The notes under the pieces are model-generated. The model was not told where the DNA came from and searched no databases. It was given only the letters and a program-made list of their open reading frames with translations. From NCBI RefSeq assembly GCF_026230105.1, contig NC_079474.1:31572294-31636293 (forward strand): a stretch of DNA of 64,000 bases. The letters run 5' to 3'. Below, piece by piece: positions 56,654-64,000 of this stretch. Each line of letters starts with the position of its first letter. The first letter of the stretch is position 1. The stretch is from Diorhabda sublineata. Lineage: Eukaryota > Arthropoda > Insecta > Coleoptera > Chrysomelidae. The position numbers and the translations under genes are program-made.

Positions 56654-59600
56654 ATACAAATATATTTCTTTAATAATATCATCAAGTGTGGTGGTTTAAC
56701 AATCCATCAAAGTAACGTAGGAAATAATAACATAACCTCAAAAATAGCGTTGGATTCTATCGAGTGAATTAATTTACGAAAATACTTCAGATAATACAGT
56801 ATTTAGGAATTGTAAATGATTATAATAACCCTATGAATTTTAAAATATCGCTTTTGGTTCACCATAACTTAGTTATCTTGATGAAGATCATACTTTAATC
56901 CTTGAAGATTTAGAGACAAATATCCTATAAAAATATGAACGATAATCGAAAGATAGTCATCGAGAAAAAAATTCTACTTGTTTTTTTAATAAAATTTTTG
57001 TATCATTTGTATAAAAACGTATTTCCAAATAAAAATGTAATTAAAACTTAATTTCTAAGTTTGATCCCTACTTAAAATGTTAGAATATAATTGAAATATA
57101 CTTCAAGTCTTCAGTTAACAACTTTTTAACGATGGGACCAGGAAAGCGTTCTTCAAGAAATGCATATTCAATTAAGATAATGTACACAGGGTAGGTGACA
57201 AGTTGTATCCTTTCTTTGTCTTTTGAGTTTGTTTCGACAAGTAAACTGAATTATACTACACGTAAAGGCAAACAGGACCCCACGAAGACCACCCCATTAA
57301 AAATATCTCAAATCAAGCCTTGCAGAGGAAATCAGAACCCTCCAAAAACTCAATTCTTGACCTCACATCTTAACTTATTTTTCTAATGTGGGCAACGTTT
57401 CGGCACTGAAAATGAAAGTCATAATAATTATTCGATTGTAAATGTTTAAATCTTCTTAACATTAAGAAGACGATGATGTCTTAAGACATGTGAAATCTCT
57501 GTACATGACATTGTTTTCATTACTTAACTTTTGAATTATTTTCCATCTAAACTGTTAGGTTGGTAATAATTTAGTTACAAACATCTAAACAGTATAGAGA
57601 TCTATAAGGTTTAAGACACCCGAAGATATAACCGAGAAATAATAATCACAATATGTCTATCTAATTAACGATCTTGAGTAAAAATAAAACCAGAATAATA
57701 ACGTATCCTAATCGAACTTTGTCAAATGAGGTTACGACATCTGTTCACATAGTTGTGTTGCTCTAGATAAATCTAGGGTGAAATGTCTGGGAGTGTATGA
57801 ATTGTGAAAGTATTTGCCTACTTTATAAAGTAATCCTCCAATCTTGATTTCTGAAAGAAGATAGGATTTGAGGAGATGCTGTAGTTATAACATAACCAGC
57901 AAATAAGTAGCACATCTTTAAGCTTGCAGTATTAACCATAAGGTACATACGTAAAATACGAGACGTTGCAATTCATAATTGTGTTTTTGAAAATATAACA
58001 CAAAGCAAAGTTGATGAATACTGTTTAGTACTTAGTGTTTTATTTTTAAAATCCAAAAGTTGTTTTGAATGTTGCAATAACCAGAATATTGCAGTAACAA
58101 GTTGCTGAATATTTTTTTTTTGAGAAATTCATTAAGTTTAATATAAGAAAACTCATTACTACTTCATTAATTATCCTGTAGAAACTATTATAAACATCAT
58201 TATTATCTATATTGATAATAAATGGAGGCACATCTCCTCTATCAAATCCCACCAATTCTGTATTATTCTTTCAGTGTCTTGTAATATTTTCAGCCAAACA
58301 TCAGAATTACTTTTTCTAAATGTTTCCAAAACTATTGAATAGACAATGGGTAAGTCTGACGAATTTATGTCTAAATATTTCGACTAAAACTGTTATTCAG
58401 AAACTGAACGGGCTCTAGTCATATAGGATCCTTTCTATACTGATAAACCAGTGGGCAAATTCGATCAACTAGCAGGTTGTTTAATTTGTCTATCGTTTTT
58501 GGCTGTCTACTATTAATTCTCATTAACTGTATCATTGATAGGTTACTGAGGTTTGCGGTTTTTATACTTTCCGGTATTTCAGCATAAAAATAGCCTATTA
58601 GTATCTAACTTTAATGAAAAATATATCCAAGTACGTAAATCGTTGATAACTGCTCAACAATTATTAAACACCTAAAATATATAACAAGTAAATATCATCG
58701 AAGAATTAACGCACGAAGAAGTTATAAAATTCAAAAGTTTTTGTCGATCATGTTTTAAATATGAAATTTCCACCAAAAATTCGGGAATTGTAATCTAAAT
58801 CTTGTTCAGTGTTATCTAATTGAACCCGATTTATAGTTTCCAAAAAGCCCTGAAGTCAACTTCGTATACTTATGGTGGTTTATTCCTGCGACTCACATAA
58901 TTTTTAAAATAATTGATATTGGTATTGCTTCTAATTTTTGGAAGCTTTATTATTTCTTTATCAATAGATTTTAACTAACCTATTTAAAGCAAATCAGGTC
59001 GAATCAAGCATGTTTCAACAGTCATTATTATCTATAACAATCATATAATTGAATGAATTCCACTTACATTTTAATAAATATTTTCACCTGAAAATAGATA
59101 TGTTTATGAAATTTTAGTTGTTTTTATCTATAATAAACAATCGTCGAATATTCCCTAAGCAACAGGTCTCTCGTGATCGTTTCCTTGTTCTAAAATCGAA
59201 CACGTTCACTACAAAGATCTTTCTAAAAATAACGACAACATGCTCCCACTACACAACGTCACAATAAACACTTTTTCTTCCAATTTTTCCTGTTACAATT
59301 TTTCTCCAGAATCATTATAGAGATTGTATCTAAGAGAGCGATGTTTCTTATATCGTTACGGTATTGTTTTTTGTGAAATTTCTTTGGATTCTGGAAAAAC
59401 GTTTTTAGTTAGAATTTCATGCATAATTCCGTAAGTTTTTCTTTTCTTTTCGATTGTTTTTTTAGTTTCAAATGCTAAACAAATAATTTCGTATATATTT
59501 TCGTAAATAAATCAATATGTTACACAATTTTAATGTAGATAATGGTATTGAGAAATTGCGTTTTAAAAGTGGAAATATCCATTTGATAATTTTTTATCTC

Positions 59601-60588
59601 GATTAGTACTCAAATGATTAAGCAGATTTTCCTAATGAAAATATTACTAGTGTATGCACTGCATGCCTATTCACGAATTTGTGAAAACAGTAAAAATACG
59701 AAATTAAGGTCTGTTTTTATAGCATCAGTATCAGGCAAAAAAAAGTTCAACGGTGCTTTCAACATAAAAAAAGAAGTGAATGGGGTTGGGTTAGGTTGTT
59801 AAGGATAACCTGGACCTAGTTTGATTGTGGTTCACTCACCTTTTATAATTTATTTTTAATAATATTCAATCCACAATGAGTTTTTTTACTTTTTCTAATT
59901 CTGCTATTTCTTTGAGACTATCTACTGTCTATGAAGTTTCATAGCATTTGAAGTCGTTTTTTTGTCAAGACAGGATACTGGCAAAGACCATGTTCGTTGG
60001 ACTTTTCTTGTCCGTTACATTCTTTGAAATAGTCTCTCCCCAATTCTGCAGCATTGTGACAATATCCAGTGATCACTTCAATGGCCTTTTGGATTAAATA
60101 TTTCGTAACATTATTATCTTTTTTTCTCTTTATTGACTCTTGACCAAATCCCGTACAAACACTTATGTTTGATTCGAATACCAAGCTCATCTTCTAATAA
60201 CTCCATGGACCATATCTATTCGGCATCCTCTACCTTAGTTCTATTTTCTGCTTCAGAGTGCCTTACACCTCCCTGGTAACCAACCAAAGGAGTCAAAAAT
60301 ACAAGAAAGTGCCTCACAATAGCTTATTACAATTTCTGCTACGGCTTCTGTTTCTTCTGTGAAGATTGATATTTACTTGTTCTCTATAATGGATTTCTCT
60401 TCCCATTATCTTAAAATCTGTTTCAGTGATTCTACAGTACGTGTTCCTTTATTCCTCTCTCTCTCTTACTTTGCCCATTTCCTGTAAAATAGCTGTATGT
60501 CTATGATTCTTTGTGTCTTTAGAAGCTACACATTTTATAATATTTATATAATTATATTGTAGTATTTGTATGTGTATTTTTGTTACAG
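56650..60588. other. Interval upstream of the glutamine synthetase coding exon
   Basis: AT-rich sequence, presumably 5' intron or intergenic. ACAGGGTAGGTGACAAGTT at 57187 resembles a transposon tip. A minus-strand frame of 83 codons at 59939-60190 (KKDNNVTKYLIQKAIEVITG) is not recognised and has no conserved neighbours. No exon of the gene is identifiable here. Confidence 0.4.
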
Positions 60589-60594
60589 TTGAAA

Positions 60595-60775
60595 ATGGCA
60601 AAAATGTTAGAATCTAGTCCCAACGCAGCTCTAGATAAAACTCTTATTCAGCATTATTTAACTCTACCCACTCCAGATGGAAAATGTCAAGCTACGTATA
60701 TTTGGATTGACGGTTCTGGTGAAAATGTTAGATGTAAAACTAGGACATTGGATTTTGTTCCATCAGATCCTAAAG
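60595..60775 (+). CDS. Gs: Glutamine synthetase, first coding exon (gene continues past right edge)
   Basis: Glutamine synthetase makes glutamine from glutamate, ammonia and ATP. The exon begins after acceptor TTGTTACAG (ending 60588), with ATG at 60595, and encodes MAKMLESSPNAALDKTLIQH, YLTLPTPDGKCQATYIWIDG and SGENVRCKTRTLDFVPSDPK, the N-terminal beta-grasp domain of eukaryotic GS; the next residues in the family (ELPIWNFDGSS) would begin in the next exon. It ends in phase 1 at G|GTAAG (60775/60776). The lack of a presequence in this exon suggests the cytosolic form, but in-frame codons precede the ATG, so an upstream exon could add one. The remaining exons are not found up to 64000. Confidence 0.9.
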
Positions 60776-61186
60776 GTAAGAACTATTTCCACTCAATTTA
60801 TTTAAAAATGATAGTTTTATATTTATTCTTATAGCCGAAATCTTTACATGGAAGCAAGTTCCATCACCTTCACACCATCTTAAAAGGAATCAGTGTATAA
60901 ACTATCAATATCAGTTTTATATTTCCATTTTTTTCTATCAGAAGGACTTGTTTTTCATTTTTGATTCCCAGTTTCAGTTCTACTGTAGACTACTTTTGAT
61001 TTTTTTCGCATATATATATATAGAATATAAGTCTCCAATCTTCTGGATGTTGGTCTGTGTTTCCTTTTAAATGAACGTACGTATGGTCTACAAAAAGGAA
61101 ATGATTGTGCCAGTGGATTTATCGTATCCGAAAATATTTTTAGTTCGAAATCGTTGTCACAAAATAGTGAATTGAATACTTATTCC

Positions 61187-61369
61187 GATTGACGGTTCTG
61201 GTGAAAATGTTAGATGTAAAACTAGGACATTGGATTTCGTTCTATCAGATGAGAATCATCTCCACTCAATTCATTTAAACATGATAGTTTTATATTGATT
61301 CTTATAACCGAAATCTTCAAATGGAAGCAAGTTTTATCACCATCACACCTTCTAAGAAAGAATCAGTGT
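61187..61369 (+). pseudogene. Duplicated, decayed copy of GS exon end and intron start
   Basis: This stretch matches 60705-60897 over nearly its whole length: it repeats GACGGTTCTGGTGAAAATGT, TAGGACATTGGATTT and the following intron (ATGATAGTTTTATATT, ATGGAAGCAAGTT). The copy has lost the bases spanning CCTAAAG|GTAAGAAC, so the splice donor is gone, and one codon differs (CCA to CTA). It cannot act as an alternative exon. Confidence 0.85.
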
Positions 61370-61809
61370 TGATACTACAAAAGCTCTAATGGGAACTATT
61401 AGAGTGACGAACTGAAAATTATTATTCGTTCTCGAGCTGATTCTTTTAGTACAAAATTATTTTGTATCTATCGTTGTTTTAAGGAATCTGCGTATTTTTC
61501 TGTGCGTATTCAAAAACAAAGTAAAGCATTGTTACATCTACTTAAGGTAAACACAATATCCCCGATGAATTTTAAAATAAAATAAACACTGAACGTAAAT
61601 AAAGCAAGATTACATGAAAAATATTTAATATTGTGTATTAAATATGTTATACGTATCTTTATAGAAGAACATAGAAGCTTCTCTGTCAGTATTTCAGTTC
61701 ACTGTTAAAAGGTTCTTCGTATAACATTCTAAAACCGTATTTGACTTAATTTCTGTGTACGATACGAAAACGAACAAACTCAACTGTACTCAAAAGATCG
61801 GAAATACCA

Positions 61810-61985
61810 TAAGGTAGTTACGCATAACAACCTGACGTTGACAACGTTGACTGATGATAAAGCTGTATTATTTGTACATAAAGATCCCCAGCAATTGAAA
61901 AATTGGCTACAAATTGGCATATTAAAGAGCACATAACATTTACTGTTAGTTTCACGGACTACCATCTCAAGTCAGTAAGCAAATT
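61810..61985 (+). pseudogene. LINE reverse transcriptase fragment
   Basis: Plus-strand frames contain TDDKAVLFVHKDPQQLKNWL and NWHIKEHITFTVSF, resembling the (Y)ADDTALL..H.DP..........W.IK.N..K..(H)VTF block of Jockey-type reverse transcriptases, which holds the catalytic ADD. Short and frameshifted. Confidence 0.5.
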
Positions 61986-61989
61986 CTTA

Positions 61990-64000
61990 CCGCTGAATGT
62001 GTGTACCTGTACCTGCAGGTATAAATTTGGACAAAACCTTAACATGAATAACTCTTATATATTGTAAACCGAAGCAACTAGGTTTGATATCCCAAAAATT
62101 GTCTTATTGGTAAGTCAAAAGTATTGAAAAAACCGACATATCTTCAAACCATTCTGAATATACCGTCTGCAACTACGTCTAGGTAATACCTACCTCGGGC
62201 TTTAAGTTCTAGGTCTAAAGTGCTATTTGTGACATGCTATTATACCCCGTGGTTTGTTACAAATGAAGTATTTGCAGTGATATGAGAATGCTCACGGTTA
62301 GTGAGGTAATTTTTGAATACAGTTGAATCCAATAATTATGCACAGTTTCATCAACTTTCCTTTTTCAATCAATGAAATGATAAGAGGAGCGTATTTCTGT
62401 CTGACGTAAAAATTTGGCTGCCCGAACTGAGTTTCACTTTCTTTTCTGTAACTAAGTTGAATTAAATATTCACAAACAGTGGCAGTGATCCAATTTTTAA
62501 AAGTACCGATATCAGATTGATGAAATTAATTACCTTGGCCTATTTTTATCAATGACTAACTACTTTTCAACTAAATTCACTCCTATTTTTCTATAGTACG
62601 GAACCAAAATTAACTGAAACAATCAATTTTTTCTAAACGTTTCATACCAAACTCGAACATTCTAAATATTTTCTTATTTAGCGATGTCAATCACATCTCG
62701 AAATTTCTAAAACATTTCATTTAATATAAACAAAGATAAGATTAGACTGCCTTGAACGATTTGTACAGCAATAAGTTTCCATAAATCTAACTAACCAAAT
62801 AAGTTGTAAACGATATACCGTCGAAAATTAACACAAGATACATTCTTTGAAACACATTGTTAAATTACAGAATTCACTTCAATCATTCATGAAATGAGAA
62901 CTGTTAGGAGTGGGAGGCATCCTGGAGACCTCTCATATTGAAATCTTATTGGGATTGGCTATTGAGGAATTTTTATAAGTTTGGAGTAAAGTAAGCGGTT
63001 GAAGTAGATTCGTCAGAACTAAAATGAGCTTTTTTCCTCGAAATTTTTTCATATTCAATTTTTCATGACTTTATGAGGCTTTATAAGATCGGTTAGAAGA
63101 TCAGCACTGGAAGTGTGACTTTTACTGAAGAACTTGAAGAGTATGATTAGAAATTAATTACGAATAAGTTCAGAAATGTATAGGTGTGGAGAAGAATGAT
63201 CATATTTTCAAGCCATTTCTTTCTGGTCCAGGAGTATAACGAAGTGAGTTTCTTGATAATGGTACCAATATACTGATTCCGAGAGCTAAAGCCTCCGAAG
63301 TTCGAATCTTAAGGACTATAGAGGAAATTAAAGACGCATAGTCAGACGTGGGAGTACGAATAAGTTGAGCACATAGAAGATTGAAATAGGTTGCGATTTA
63401 TGCGTAAAATTAGAGTTTTCTTTATGTCTAAGCTAATTAAAGTAACGCTTTGCATCTGCTTGTTGTTCATCAATCTAGTGAATTATTTGAAGCTTCTCGA
63501 TAAGAGTACCAGGTTTCTACTGATGTTTATTTTCAAATTTGTTCTGAATTTTAATTTTGTTTGTGTTTCCAAATTGTGAGATGAGGGGACGGAAAATCCA
63601 TACAAGCTGTTTGTTTTTATTTAATAATTCGCACTTTATAAAACAACAACAATTTTGTCTCTAAATATTTAAAAGTTGTCGACGTAGATGTAGAAGTAGT
63701 TTCCAGGCTCTACGAGGCTCCATCACTATCACAGAAAACGAAAGGGGATTTTTTTATGCATTTGAAGAAGCTCACAAGAGATTGATTAAGAGTAAGAAAC
63801 TAGAAGATGATTCGCGAGCGAGAAGTGTTGTTACAAGGACGTGACCATACCTTCTTCATAATATGCGACCAATTGTTGAGCGAGTTCTCAATAAACAAAA
63901 TATTCAATTCTACAAATGTTCCATAACATCTTTTGCAAAATGAGCAATGCCATATCTATCTAAAACATAAAATTCCCTTTAGGATCCTATTTCTTTGTGA
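61990..64000. other. Intron or intergenic sequence downstream of GS exon
   Basis: AT-rich to 62880; 62880-63400 and 63660-63960 are richer in G and A. A frame near 63700 (ITENERGFFYAFEEAHKRL) is open for about 45 codons but not recognised. No GS exon is found. Confidence 0.35.

Noticed and set aside
56392..56767. Tyr/Ile-rich frames on both strands
   Set aside because: Translation of the (TA)n tract, not genes.
59939..60190. 83-codon minus-strand frame near glutamine synthetase
   Set aside because: No recognisable motif, no splice or promoter support; not enough to call a gene.

Overview
The window is eukaryotic, AT-rich nuclear DNA from an insect. A beetle is my best guess, but the sequence does not prove the order. 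The evidence is GT-AG introns in every recognisable gene, insect-type transposons (mariner, Tc1, Tigger, hAT, Helitron, Penelope, LINE), scattered TTAGGTTAGG-type runs and arthropod-like proteins. There are no bacterial operons, tRNA genes, rRNA genes or CRISPR arrays.

Three host genes are visible. Two are tandem minus-strand paralogues of mitochondrial medium-chain acyl-CoA synthetase (ACSF2 family). The left copy (gene 1) has its N-terminal and middle exons at 5967-699, possibly with a short first exon at 8818-8775, and leaves the window on the left. The right copy (gene 2) appears complete and runs from about 28071 to 9580 in nine exons. Four internal exons have identical lengths in both copies (221, 118, 245 and 166 bp), so the pair arose by DNA-level duplication. 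The third gene is glutamine synthetase on the plus strand. Only its first coding exon (60595-60775) lies in the window, and it continues beyond the right edge. A decayed copy of that exon's end plus the following intron lies 0.5 kb downstream.

The rest is mostly transposon remains. Gene 1 introns hold Tc1 and Tigger fragments, and a mariner copy and a hAT MITE lie just upstream. Gene 2 introns hold a Tc1 copy, nested MITEs, tandem mariner 3' ends, a foldback element, a 1.0-kb element with long inverted ends, and a 3.9-kb element with inverted ends of several hundred bp that carries decayed PIN-like and cysteine-rich (CXC) coding regions. From 28 to 61 kb the window holds mariner, Helitron, LINE and Penelope remnants, a satellite-like array at 47.3-48.3 kb and (TA)n tracts.

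The least ordinary item is a 2.93-kb element (36434-39362) with about 35-bp terminal inverted repeats, repeated G-rich subterminal motifs and an intron-containing gene resembling the DUF7869 family. It looks like a lightly damaged DNA transposon of a poorly described type. Family names are from memory of the protein families; no search was run.
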